The position numbers and the translations under genes were made by a program. From the NCBI RefSeq assembly GCF_024297145.1, contig NZ_JANCTC010000014.1, positions 1-64,000 of the forward strand: a stretch of DNA of 64,000 bases, in the 5' to 3' direction. Every line of letters begins with the position of its first letter. Position 1 is the stretch's first letter. Positions 1-8,176 of the stretch are shown here, one piece after another. This DNA is from Mesorhizobium sp. LMG 17147 (GTDB lineage Bacteria; Pseudomonadota; Alphaproteobacteria; Rhizobiales; Rhizobiaceae). Below the pieces are notes generated by a model. It was not told the DNA's origin. It made no database searches and saw only the letters and a program-made list of their open reading frames with translations.

Positions 1-143
1 GGCACCGCGCCAAAGTAGCTCTCAAGGCAGGAAATGGCAGTCGCTCCTTCGCTCAACTGCCTCTCCAAAGAATCCTTTCTCAGCCTAAACTCAACCCCAA
101 AATCGCCATATGCGATTCCCCTGCCCTCGAGGGGGGGGATTAA

Positions 144-2600
144 CTAAGGCTCGGCCTCGAACACCGGCGTCATCGCCCTGATCGTGCAGGGCGTCGGGTT
201 GGCATGGCGAATGCGCACCCGCCCCTGCCCTTCCCAGCTATCGTCGATCGGCACCTCGACATTGCCGGTGAACAATTTCGCCATGCCGTCGGGAGCAACC
301 ACGGACGGGATGCGAACCTGCTCCCAGCGGCCGCGGATGAACGACTGGACCTGAAGCCCGGTTGTGTCGGTTTCCAGCAGCGAAAGAATGAGCTTGGCCA
401 CCTTCTTGCGCCGGCCGACGATCGATCCGTCGCGGCCGCCGACGTCGAGCTCCAGCGTGTTGGCTTCGGACTGGTAGCCGAGCCCGACCTGCCATTTGGC
501 TGCCGTAGCCCCACCGGGCAGCGAAACCGCGCCAGCCGCCACCGCAAGGCCCTTGTAGACCTTGCCATCGGCCAGGACGTCGACTGTTTCGCCGTTGAGA
601 TGACCAAGCCCTGAGACCGTGCCGACAGCGACGCCGTCATAGGTCAGGCCGCAGTCGACTTCGAATGCATCGCCGATCCTGCCATACTCGAACGGCGCGG
701 TCTTTATTTCGATATAGCGCCTGGTCACGCCGCCGATCGTGCGCTTGACGATCAGCCAGAGATCGTCATTGCCGTCCTGGCCGGGCGTCACCACGGCGCT
801 TTCGACAACAGCCCAGTTCGATCCGGCGAAGCTTCCGGCGATCTGGTGGATATGCATACCGCGAACGTCTTGCGACGGCTGGTGCGTGTAGCCGCCGAGC
901 TCGCCATCCCCGAGCGGAAACCACAGCAGCGGGTCGGGGTCGGTCTGGAAGGCGAGTTCGACGACGCCTTTCTTCGCAATGTGCTCCGATATTTGACCGA
1001 CATCGTCGGAAGTGAAGCGACCGGTGGCGTTTTGCGTCAGCTCGGCGATCGATTTGCGGGAGCGGGTGACATATAGGAACGACTGCCCCGCATCGACGGG
1101 ACGCAGCGGGGCACAGCCAAAGGTCCGGGACCGGCGGTTCTTGAACGAGGACGGCGTCAGCGCCTCGTCGATGCCCGAGCCCGACAGCGCCCTCACCCCG
1201 CCAAGCGTTCCGATGATCAGCGCACCGTCCGATTCCGCCACCCACGTAATGTCATTGGCCTGGCCGCCACCTGCCTGCACGAATTCCAGCGCGTCGGTGT
1301 CTTTCTCACCGGTGGCGAAGTTATCGAAATCGCCGGTTTGCGAGGCATAGACCGAGAATTTGCGGCTGAACGCCAGGCGCTCCTCGTAAAGCGAACCGCT
1401 CTGGACATACTTGCCGGGCACGAACGTGCCGAAACGCCAGCGGATGATCGGGCTGAGATCGGGCAGAGCATGCCCGTACAACTGGACCGTGACCACCGTG
1501 GCGCTGGTCCGGGCAACGATCTTGACCCAGCGCCAGAAGCCATCCGCGCCAAGCAGACGAATGGCGCGGCCGACATCGCTGGTCTGGAAGCCGATGCCGT
1601 CATTGATGCCGACGATCGAGGAGGCCGAAAGATCGAACGGCGTTTGCGACGGCGCGTATTCGTGCAGGGCCAGTTCGGCGATAGCGGTTCCATCGCTGCC
1701 GCCACCTGAAAACAGTAGCTGATAATATTCATAGGCAACCGTATTGCTGAAGCCGTCAAAGAAGCGGGTTTCCGACTTGGACCAGCCGGTCTCTCCGTCC
1801 CGGCTGTCGAGCGTCGTCCAGTCGGTGCCGTTGTGCGAGGCCTGGAACTGCCACTGGGTTGGCGATGCCGTGTCTGAGTGATCATTCGTCGCTGTAATCC
1901 AGTAGGCGTCGACGGTCTTGGACCCGCCGCCGCCGAACTGGTAACGCAGATACCCGCTGGGAAAGCCCGCTATGTTCTCCCCCTTCTGCTTGTCGCCATC
2001 GAACACCTGCCACACGTCGGATGAGCCGTTGCTGTTGCTGACCGTGCCGCTTGGCAGCGTATTCGAGGCCATGACCGGCATGGCGTTGCCGGTTGCGGCC
2101 GGTGTCAACGTCGTGGCGGTGGTGTTGATCTTGTCGTATGGGCCGTCGAGAAAGACGAAATCGGCGAGCGTCCAGGTCGTATGCGCGGTGCGCGTCAGTA
2201 CCTTGACCGGATGATCCTTGTGGGTGATCCACATCTGGTCTGCCGACTGGACGAATTGCAGGTGGAACAGATCGGCCTCGAGATAAGGCGAAACGACTTC
2301 GACCGTGCTGACGCGCGCGCCATAGGCATAGACGCGGATGTAAAGATCGCCGAATTCGAGCGCATAGGCCTGGTCGGCCGAGAAGATGAACGGGATCAGC
2401 CGTGTCGCCTTTGCCGGAGCCTTCACCTCCGCGCAAAAATAGGTGCCGCCGCGCTTCCTGATGCCGCCATGCGGCAGCGTGACGAAGTTGGTGCATTTCG
2501 ACAGCGCCGCCCGGTAAAGCTCGAGCGAGGCGCGAGCATGCAAGCGGGGAGAAATCTCGCCGCGGATGAAAGCGTCCTGGACCGGATAGAGCGTGGTCAT
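144..2600 (-). CDS. Phage tail nozzle / tail tubular protein B-like, with embedded discoidin-like domain
   Basis: An 818-residue structural protein at the 3' end of the prophage operon. The N-terminus (residues 10-60, with GEISPRL, ASLELYRAAL and GGIRKRGGTYF) is the signature of podovirus and siphovirus tail proteins usually named tail tubular protein B or stabilization protein. Residues about 175-315 read as an F5/8 type C (discoidin-like) carbohydrate-binding domain: WQVFDGD, YLRYQFGGGG, SPTQWQFQASHNGTDWTTLD, YEYYQLLFS. It could contact surface sugars. I chose the start MTTLYPVQDA at 2600 because it overlaps the preceding stop as ATGA. Only a fragment of a palindromic element (about 121-140) follows the stop. 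Confidence 0.75.
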   Translation of the reverse strand: MTTLYPVQDAFIRGEISPRLHARASLELYRAALSKCTNFVTLPHGGIRKRGGTYFCAEVKAPAKATRLIPFIFSADQAYALEFGDLYIRVYAYGARVSTVEVVSPYLEADLFHLQFVQSADQMWITHKDHPVKVLTRTAHTTWTLADFVFLDGPYDKINTTATTLTPAATGNAMPVMASNTLPSGTVSNSNGSSDVWQVFDGDKQKGENIAGFPSGYLRYQFGGGGSKTVDAYWITATNDHSDTASPTQWQFQASHNGTDWTTLDSRDGETGWSKSETRFFDGFSNTVAYEYYQLLFSGGGSDGTAIAELALHEYAPSQTPFDLSASSIVGINDGIGFQTSDVGRAIRLLGADGFWRWVKIVARTSATVVTVQLYGHALPDLSPIIRWRFGTFVPGKYVQSGSLYEERLAFSRKFSVYASQTGDFDNFATGEKDTDALEFVQAGGGQANDITWVAESDGALIIGTLGGVRALSGSGIDEALTPSSFKNRRSRTFGCAPLRPVDAGQSFLYVTRSRKSIAELTQNATGRFTSDDVGQISEHIAKKGVVELAFQTDPDPLLWFPLGDGELGGYTHQPSQDVRGMHIHQIAGSFAGSNWAVVESAVVTPGQDGNDDLWLIVKRTIGGVTRRYIEIKTAPFEYGRIGDAFEVDCGLTYDGVAVGTVSGLGHLNGETVDVLADGKVYKGLAVAAGAVSLPGGATAAKWQVGLGYQSEANTLELDVGGRDGSIVGRRKKVAKLILSLLETDTTGLQVQSFIRGRWEQVRIPSVVAPDGMAKLFTGNVEVPIDDSWEGQGRVRIRHANPTPCTIRAMTPVFEAEP

Positions 2601-3199
2601 CGGCCGACGAACCTGTTGTCGCCGCGCTGGAGAGCCCAGGAGGATCTGCAAAATCTGCCGCCGCGCTGGATGGCATTGGCCGAGTAGGCGGCATCCAGCG
2701 CCCTGTCATAGGCGCTGCGGGCGACGTCGATCATGCCGGCCTTGTGGGTCAACGGATGCGCGATCTTGATGGCGAGCGCCGCCACCATCACTTCGCTGAA
2801 CAGCGCGTCCCAGTCGTTGGGGTCGGTCAGATTGGCGACATAGCGGATGATGCGCGGCCCGGCCAGATCGGAATAGATCAGCCCGGCCTCCTGCCGCCAT
2901 GAGAGCGGAACGCCGTCCGGCTCGCCATTCCCTGTCAGCGGCAAGGGCCGCAGGCAATCGGCGGGAAGCTCATAGGCGAAGTTCAGCGTGCCAGCGCCGC
3001 TGCCGGTGTCGAAGCCGGCGACCGAGGCCGCCAGGATGGCGAAGACAAAGGCGTGCTTGGTCAATTCGGCCTCGCGGGTCAGGTCGAAATGCAGATTGAG
3101 CAGGCGCGCCGCCTTGGCGTCCTGGTCGAGGCTGTCGATCGGCGCCTCGTCGAGCACGGCGAGCGCCATGTTGGCGATGTCGAGTGGGGTGATGGCCAT
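2597..3199 (-). CDS. Phage tail tubular protein A-like (head-tail adaptor)
   Basis: A 200-residue protein that resembles the T7 gp11 / P22 gp4 adaptor class, which joins portal to tail. The N-terminus (MAITPLDIANMALAVLDEAP, then KAARLLNLHFDLTREAELTK) and the central IRYVANLTDPNDWDALFSEV are typical of the class. The stop overlaps the start of the tail nozzle gene by four bases, which suggests translational coupling. The position directly after capsid and before the nozzle fits the usual podovirus order. Confidence 0.75.
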   Translation of the reverse strand: MAITPLDIANMALAVLDEAPIDSLDQDAKAARLLNLHFDLTREAELTKHAFVFAILAASVAGFDTGSGAGTLNFAYELPADCLRPLPLTGNGEPDGVPLSWRQEAGLIYSDLAGPRIIRYVANLTDPNDWDALFSEVMVAALAIKIAHPLTHKAGMIDVARSAYDRALDAAYSANAIQRGGRFCRSSWALQRGDNRFVGR

Positions 3200-3258
3200 G
3201 GCTCAGGCCTCCGGCTGTGTGATTGGTCGGGGAAAACGGGACATGGTGCCTCCACGGC

Positions 3259-3280
3259 AAAAGGCCGCTTCGAGGCGGCT
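3259..3280 (-). terminator. Intrinsic terminator, minus strand
   Basis: Read on the minus strand, a stem GCCGC / GCGGC with a six-base loop is followed by TTTT. It lies after the small gene at 3487-3732 and before the tail tubular protein A gene, so it could attenuate transcription into the two tail genes. It sits in the 287-base gap 3200-3486, where I see no convincing gene. Confidence 0.55.
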
Positions 3281-3486
3281 GGGGATTTCTTGTGATTTTG
3301 GCTTGGGCGGAACGTTGCACGTCTCGTGCATGGGCCGTCACGACGCCAGCCGCCCGTCAGGAAATGGCGTGGCAGACGCTTCGTCAGCCGTCTTTTTCCC
3401 ATTCGAGCAAGGAAGACGGCAATGCTTGGGCTATTGCAGTTTCACGACACCGCCGCGCAACGCGGCGATGTCTTGAGTGAATTGTG

Positions 3487-3732
3487 TCAGCCGATGCGTG
3501 CGCTGGTCGAGATCCCTGTTTGGGCTGACTTGGCAAAGGCGCTTGGTTTCATCTTTCCGGCACCTCCCGCCATAGCCAAGCCCTTGTCCAGGGCATCCTG
3601 AAGACTCGGCGTGTAGTAGGCGGTGTTTTCCAGACCGCTGAAGAAGTTTATGCGATGAACCTCCCCCTTCTTGCTCATGACAATGCCCGCTTTTCGGAGC
3701 ACTTCCTGAACTGTCTTGTACTTCATGTTCAT
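3487..3732 (-). CDS. Small conserved-looking hypothetical protein
   Basis: An 81-residue basic protein (MNMKYKTVQEVLRKAGIVMS..., then RINFFSGLENTAYYTPSLQD). A strong ribosome binding site, GGGAGG six bases before the ATG at 3732, decides the start against the upstream methionine at 3762. The sequence is less GC-rich than its phage neighbours. The pattern resembles small proteins whose last helix follows a strand pair, but I recognise no family. It lies between capsid and tail genes with its own spacing on both sides, so it may be a late insertion in the phage operon. Confidence 0.55.
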   Translation of the reverse strand: MNMKYKTVQEVLRKAGIVMSKKGEVHRINFFSGLENTAYYTPSLQDALDKGLAMAGGAGKMKPSAFAKSAQTGISTSARIG

Positions 3733-3901
3733 AGTTACCTCCCTTGCCGAGACAGGCAGCATCGCCCTTTCTTGTAACTGTTTGGTGCCGTCGATTGACC
3801 AGAGGGCAACATGAATGTTGTAGCGAACCCCAAATTCACATCACTCTGACGCAGCGCGGCGGGTGAACTTGGGATTCGCCACAGTGGCCGACCTGGCGTC
3901 C

Positions 3902-3935
3902 CGAAGGAGCGGGACGTCTGACGCCCGCCCCTTCG
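3902..3935 (-). terminator. Strong hairpin just after the capsid gene
   Basis: A 12-base inverted repeat (CGAAGGAGCGGG / CCCGCCCCTTCG, one mismatch, 10-base loop) starts a few bases after the capsid stop codon. There is no clear T-run on the minus strand, so it may be a weak terminator or a stem that stabilises the abundant capsid mRNA. Confidence 0.4.
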
Positions 3936-3940
3936 CCCGA

Positions 3941-4930
3941 TCACGCCTCGGTGGTCTTCAGCGCGATGAACGTCATGTGCTTGACGCTCGACGCCGTGCG
4001 GTCCCAGTTGGCCGCCAGTGCCAGCTCGGCATCGGTGGCGAATTCGCCGGCCGAGGACGCGTCGAGAAAGCGGGTGCCCGGCACATGCGGCACGAAATGC
4101 CGGCGGCCGACCATTTCGGTGACGCCGCCGCCATGGCCCTGCCGCGGCTTGCGGTCGAACTCGAGCGGCCCGCCTTCGGTGTTTACCGGCAGCTCGTTCC
4201 ACAGAATCGCCTTGTCTTTGAACATGAACGCGGTGTAGACGCCGCCGGCAACCGGAATGTCGTCATCGACGACGGCCCTCAGCCCCATGTAATAGGGGAT
4301 CAGCGGCCCGCCCTGCTCGGACGACGGCACATAGTCGATGAGGTCGGCGAGCTTCAGCGCCTTCATCTGCTTCGAATGGATCCAGATCGTCTTGAACTTG
4401 TCGGCGCGGTCGCCCATCAGGTAGGCGGCCTCGATGATATCGGTGTCGACGATGGAAGCACCGGTGATGCGCACCAGGTCGCCACCGTCATTGGCAATGT
4501 TGTCGGCCAGCACGCCTTTCAGTATGCCGAGCAGCGTCAGCTTGTTGGCGCGCTGCCAGTAGTCGGTCTGGCGGCGCACGATGAGTTTCTGCGGATCGTC
4601 GCCGGCAAGGATCGAGGTCAGGTCGGGAATGCCCCAGGCCTGCGCACGCACATTGCGGGCAGCCACATCGCGGCGCGCACCGATCTTCTTCATCTCGATC
4701 GAATCGGCCGGGTCGTCATTGACCGGCTCGGACGGATCGTTGCCGAGATCCTTCCAGCCGGGCATGTCGACGGAACGCCCGCCCATGGAGAGCTTCGAGG
4801 CGATGGCCGGGTCGGAAAACAGGATCCCGGCCTGGTAAATCTCCAGCGACTGGACGTGCTCCTCGAACGAGTATTGCGCATAGACGGACGGAACGATTGC
4901 ATCCGCGATACGGGTATAGGCGTCTGCCAT
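3941..4930 (-). CDS. Phage major capsid protein
   Basis: A 329-residue protein placed directly after the scaffold gene, as in podoviruses. The N-terminus (MADAYTRIADAIVPSVYAQY, then QSLEIYQAGILFSDPAI) and internal segments such as RRQTDYWQRANKLTLLGILK and AFMFKDKAILWNELPVNTEG match the phage major coat protein type with an HK97-like fold. The ATG at 4930 follows a GAAGGAAGAC-type ribosome binding site. It would assemble the icosahedral shell with the scaffold upstream. Confidence 0.8.
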   Translation of the reverse strand: MADAYTRIADAIVPSVYAQYSFEEHVQSLEIYQAGILFSDPAIASKLSMGGRSVDMPGWKDLGNDPSEPVNDDPADSIEMKKIGARRDVAARNVRAQAWGIPDLTSILAGDDPQKLIVRRQTDYWQRANKLTLLGILKGVLADNIANDGGDLVRITGASIVDTDIIEAAYLMGDRADKFKTIWIHSKQMKALKLADLIDYVPSSEQGGPLIPYYMGLRAVVDDDIPVAGGVYTAFMFKDKAILWNELPVNTEGGPLEFDRKPRQGHGGGVTEMVGRRHFVPHVPGTRFLDASSAGEFATDAELALAANWDRTASSVKHMTFIALKTTEA

Positions 4931-4954
4931 TTTTGTCTTCCTTCAGGTTTGGGG

Positions 4955-5863
4955 TCAAAGAGGGTTGTTGGGCATCCATAGGTCGGGGTTTTCGCCGGCC
5001 TCGCGTGCCAGCCGCCGGGCGCGGGCGGGGTCGCTTTTGACCAGGGCCGAGATGCCGGTCAGGTTGCGCTCGCCGGCGGCATTGCGCTTGAAGGGATTGC
5101 CTCCGCTCAAGGCAGCATTGCCGTCGATCGTGTCTTCGCGGAACATCGCCTCGCCGATGGCGTGGAACGCCTTGGCGATCTGCGGGTCTGTCAAGGCGCC
5201 GTCCGGCAGAAGGATGCCCTTCGCCTTGTAGGCATTGACCAGGCCGAGCTTCTTCATCGCCCGGTTGGCGACCTCGAGCTTCTGGCGAAAGCCATCGCTG
5301 CCGGTCGGTCCCCAATCCCTGACGAGGTCGTCGTGCGTCGTCTCGACCGAGCGGGCAACGGCGATTTGCTGTGCCTTGGCCTGCTCGGCCATGTAGCCGA
5401 CGAAGCGGTCGTGATAGGCCTGCGCCACCTTCGGCGTAGCGCCTGCCTCGACCGCCCAGGCCTTGGAGGCATTGGCGAGTTCGTCCGAATACGCGAGGTT
5501 TTCGGGGAGCCCGTCGGGGCGCCGGTACTCGACCTTCTCGGGCGAGGTCAGCGGACGCATCGCCTCCGGCAGCCGGGCATGAAACCTGTCCCAGTCTTCC
5601 GCGGCTGCATCGGCTGCCGGAACGCGCAGGCTCTCACCCTGCTGCCGCTCCAGCTCCGCATAGGAGGCGAAAACCCGATCGAGGCTTTCAGGCTTGGTCC
5701 AGCCCTTGGTTTCAGCGAGCTTGCGGTTGCCTTCGGAAAGACCGTCAAACCAGCTTGCGGCCGTAGGCGGCGCGGACCCGTTTTCGCCGTCGGCCGGTGG
5801 CCGTGCAAGGTTGCCCGCCGGTGGCGCCGCCACCACGGACCCGGCGTCTGCCAGATCTGTCAT
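4955..5863 (-). CDS. Phage scaffolding protein
   Basis: A 302-residue hydrophilic, Ala/Glu/Lys-rich protein just before the capsid gene, with segments typical of podovirus scaffolds (SWFDGLSEGNRKLAETKGW, then LDRVFASYAELERQQGESL, and a basic C-terminal third). The start MTDLADAGS at 5863 has AAAGGA upstream. An in-frame extension to 6052 exists, but it is just translation of the palindromic element at 5925-6076 and is rejected. It should guide procapsid assembly and then leave the particle. Confidence 0.75.
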   Translation of the reverse strand: MTDLADAGSVVAAPPAGNLARPPADGENGSAPPTAASWFDGLSEGNRKLAETKGWTKPESLDRVFASYAELERQQGESLRVPAADAAAEDWDRFHARLPEAMRPLTSPEKVEYRRPDGLPENLAYSDELANASKAWAVEAGATPKVAQAYHDRFVGYMAEQAKAQQIAVARSVETTHDDLVRDWGPTGSDGFRQKLEVANRAMKKLGLVNAYKAKGILLPDGALTDPQIAKAFHAIGEAMFREDTIDGNAALSGGNPFKRNAAGERNLTGISALVKSDPARARRLAREAGENPDLWMPNNPL

Positions 5864-5924
5864 GAGAAGATTCCTTTGCTGAGAGTTTGAAGGCCGGTGA
5901 TGAGAGCACCGGCGGTGAACTTGG

Positions 5925-6076
5925 TATCTCCCCCCTCGAGGGGGAGATGGCCGGCAGGCCAGAGGGGGTAGCCGCGCGTGGAGCGCCGACCTCATCTGTC
6001 GCCGGGGGTCGCGCCCGGTCGAACCGACCCCCTCTGTCGCCTTCGGCGACATCTCCCCCTCAAGGAGGGAGATTGG
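5925..6076. repeat. Palindromic mosaic element, class 2 (RIME-like)
   Basis: Two inverted arms, each with a CTCCCC...GGGGGAGAT palindrome and a second small stem (GGCCGGCAGGCC on one side, GTCGCCTTCGGCGAC on the other), enclose a GC-rich core. It fills the gap between the scaffold start and the preceding gene. Related class 2 copies are at 13163-13275 and 49548-49705. Confidence 0.8.
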
Positions 6077-6079
6077 CGC

Positions 6080-6652
6080 CTACGCATTGTCGCCCCAGTT
6101 CTCCCAGAGCAGCGTGACAGTGCCGGTCACGGCAATCGTGCCGTCGGCATCGATGTCGGTGCCGGTGGCAAACGCCAGGTTGAGATAGAGGTCGACCGGC
6201 GTCACGGTGCCGTCGAGCGTCAAGGCTGCGGCAACATCGGCAATCGACGCGCTCGACGGCGCGGCACCCGCGCCGTCCAGCGTGCGGCCGGTCGCGGCCA
6301 GCACATTGACCATGGTCAAGGCGAGCGCTGGGGTCGATGCGGCCGTCGAGCCGAGCGACCAGGTCAGCGCGGCATTGTCGTTGACGGTCGAGGCTCGCGG
6401 CGTCAGCACGGCGAACTGCAACCTTGCCGTGCCGCCCTTGATGCGGATCTTGCCATCGACGAAATCGAACAGCTTCTGGCTGGCATAGGCCAGTGCATCG
6501 GTGACCGGCACCGGCATGGCATTGAAGGAGAAGACGGTACGGTAGGCGCCGCCTTGTCCGGTCGTCCTGGCGGTAAGCCCTGCCTTGGGCGGGGCAAGGC
6601 CGGCTTCTCTGGCGGCGGCACGCGAAAGCGTCCGGGGAAGACCTCGGGTCAT
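6080..6652 (-). CDS. Phage structural protein, possible capsid decoration or fibre
   Basis: A 190-residue protein whose start MTRGLPRTLS at 6652 has GGAGAT upstream. It has a basic N-terminus, then a Thr/Ala/Asp-rich beta-type region (FSFNAMPVPVTDALAYASQK, DADGTIAVTGTVTLLWENWG). Proteins like this sit upstream of scaffold and capsid in related phages and are probably on the head surface, though the role is not proven. A class 2 palindromic element separates it from the scaffold gene. Confidence 0.6.
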   Translation of the reverse strand: MTRGLPRTLSRAAAREAGLAPPKAGLTARTTGQGGAYRTVFSFNAMPVPVTDALAYASQKLFDFVDGKIRIKGGTARLQFAVLTPRASTVNDNAALTWSLGSTAASTPALALTMVNVLAATGRTLDGAGAAPSSASIADVAAALTLDGTVTPVDLYLNLAFATGTDIDADGTIAVTGTVTLLWENWGDNA

Positions 6653-6903
6653 CTGGTATCTCCATTCTTTGGGATGAGGAAGGATTTGGCCGCTGCGCAG
6701 AAAAGCAGATCGGGGCGGCATAGCGCCGTCAAAGATGATCTAGTTTGGGCATGGTGCTACCAGACCGTAGTCACCGGCCTTCAGAAGAAAACAACCATGT
6801 CTTATTTCGTGAGGCACGGTGCCTATGTTCCGCCGCAAATGCGACCGTACTTGGCAAAATCGGCCCGTGTATTAGTTCATAGACTTCAAGGGAGTACCAG
6901 ACG

Positions 6904-7218
6904 ATGACCATGTCCAGAGCCATTGCCGCCATGCTCGTGACTGCCGCATTGGCAGGCTGCGCGCAGACCGAAGCACAGCAGAGAACCAGCACCGGGGCGC
7001 TGCTCGGCGCCGGCGCCGGCGCGCTCGCCGGCCAGGCCATAGGCGGCAACACCAAAAGCACGGTTATCGGCGCAGCCAGCGGCGCCCTGCTCGGTGCGGT
7101 CGTCGGCAACGCCACCACCCCGCAACCGCGCGGCGAACAGCTCTGCCGCTATCAGGATCGCTACGGCCGCATCTACACCGCTCCCTGCGACGACCGGTAT
7201 TATAACGGTAATTATTGA
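6904..7218 (+). CDS. Small lipoprotein with glycine-zipper (17 kDa antigen / OsmB-like)
   Basis: A 104-residue protein with a lipoprotein signal peptide (lipobox LAGC, Cys about 18) and a glycine-zipper pair: GALLGAGAGALAGQAIGG, then VIGAASGALLGAVVGN. A short hydrophilic tail with CRYQDRYGRIYTAPC follows. AGGGAG about ten bases before the ATG supports the start. It is oriented against the phage operon and flanked by non-phage sequence, so it is either a lysogenic-conversion gene or host DNA trapped in the decayed prophage. It would be an outer-membrane lipoprotein. Confidence 0.75.
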   Translation: MTMSRAIAAMLVTAALAGCAQTEAQQRTSTGALLGAGAGALAGQAIGGNTKSTVIGAASGALLGAVVGNATTPQPRGEQLCRYQDRYGRIYTAPCDDRYYNGNY

Positions 7219-7241
7219 GCGTAACGAAGCGCCGGCGGCAG

Positions 7242-7290
7242 CCAATCTCCCCCCTCGTGGGGGAGATGTCCGGCAGGACAGCGGGGCGCC
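7242..7290. repeat. Half of a palindromic mosaic element
   Basis: A single arm, CTCCCCC...GGGGGAGAT followed by GTCCGGCAGGAC, with no partner arm within the next 150 bases. A short hairpin (GGCGCC / GGCGCC) follows. It looks like a truncated or solo copy of the family seen across the window. Confidence 0.7.
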
Positions 7291-7388
7291 GTAGGCGCCA
7301 GCCATAACAGCAATTCCAATCAATGCAGAACATTCAATCCACGAAATTTTCGTCCGCGAACATCTCGGCAAATTTCTGGGGTGGAGGG

Positions 7389-7698
7389 TTACGCCATTGA
7401 CGCGAGCGATTTCGAGATTCCTTGCCACATATCCCGGATTGCTGCCGGCATCCCCTGCGGTATGTGGATAGCCTGGGCAATTGCGTCATGCCATTGTCCC
7501 TCGCCGCCATAGATAGATTGCAGTTTGGGCCCATTGCTGTCTTGCCAGCTTCAGCAACTGATCCCACCACGGCGTGCCCTGTTGTCGATGGATATCGCGG
7601 GGCAGCGCGATCCGGGTAGAATCGAGCTCATCGTCTCCGGTGCTGATTTCGGCAGGAGGCAAGCGCATGACGTGCCTAGGTCGGGTTTTGCAGTCCAT
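7389..7698 (-). pseudogene. Frameshifted small phage gene
   Basis: Two reading frames each carry half of a plausible protein. Frame one (start 7698 or 7668) encodes ...RDIHRQQGTPWWDQLLKLA. After a shift near 7540, another frame continues as NGPKLQSIYGGEGQWHDAIA, then HIPQGMPAAIRDMWQGISKS, and ends at TAA 7389-7391. Neither frame alone looks complete. It follows the immunity gene in the operon direction. I recognise no family. A sequencing error is possible. Confidence 0.5.
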
Positions 7699-7735
7699 CA
7701 GCTAAATCTCTGACGTGCGGAGTCACCAGGATCAT

Positions 7736-8173
7736 TCAACCCTTTTCCGGCTCGTCGAATGAATGAATCCCGGCCGACTCATTGCCGAGGCGCTCAAACA
7801 CGTCTAGCGCACGCTCAGAGACAACAAGCGTGTGGTTCGAAGCCATGCCGAAGTCATCTTGTCCCGGCTGCCCATGAATCTTCATCCAGACAAAGGTTGG
7901 AAGTTTTGTTTCTGGCTGCAGCCGATGAAACAACTCCGAAGCAGTGACCTCGACGTCGGCAAACGTCGCCCCTGAAACTCGCATCTTCAGCAGCTCCCGC
8001 TCGGCTTCTTTGGTGACAAGATAACAGGGAAAACTCCTTATCAGGACATCTCCGATCCAAACGTCAATCTCGTAGTGAAGTTTGTGCACAATCGGCGGGT
8101 GAACGCGGTTGTCGAGAACCGTATTTTTGCCAAAATCACCAGCAACAAATGGCTCTACATAATAGTAATCCAT
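7736..8173 (-). CDS. Putative immunity protein (DUF1629/Imm11-like)
   Basis: A 145-residue acidic protein starting three bases after the toxin-like stop. Its ribosome binding site AGGTGAG lies in the toxin gene's last codons, so the two are translationally coupled. The C-terminal part (TLVVSERALDVFERLG, then GIHSFDE) resembles the end of DUF1629/Imm11-type immunity proteins of polymorphic toxin systems; the N-terminal YYYVEPFVAGDFGKN is tyrosine-rich. It probably binds and neutralises the C-terminal domain of the upstream virion protein. The immunity role rests mostly on position; the family match is from memory. Confidence 0.6.
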   Translation of the reverse strand: MDYYYVEPFVAGDFGKNTVLDNRVHPPIVHKLHYEIDVWIGDVLIRSFPCYLVTKEAERELLKMRVSGATFADVEVTASELFHRLQPETKLPTFVWMKIHGQPGQDDFGMASNHTLVVSERALDVFERLGNESAGIHSFDEPEKG

Positions 8174-8176
8174 TAC

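Noticed and set aside
3863..4981. 372-residue plus-strand frame opposite the capsid gene
   Set aside because: Antisense shadow without start signal, and the capsid assignment is strong.
4955..6052. Longer scaffold protein starting at 6052
   Set aside because: The first 63 residues translate the palindromic element; the ribosome binding site supports 5863.
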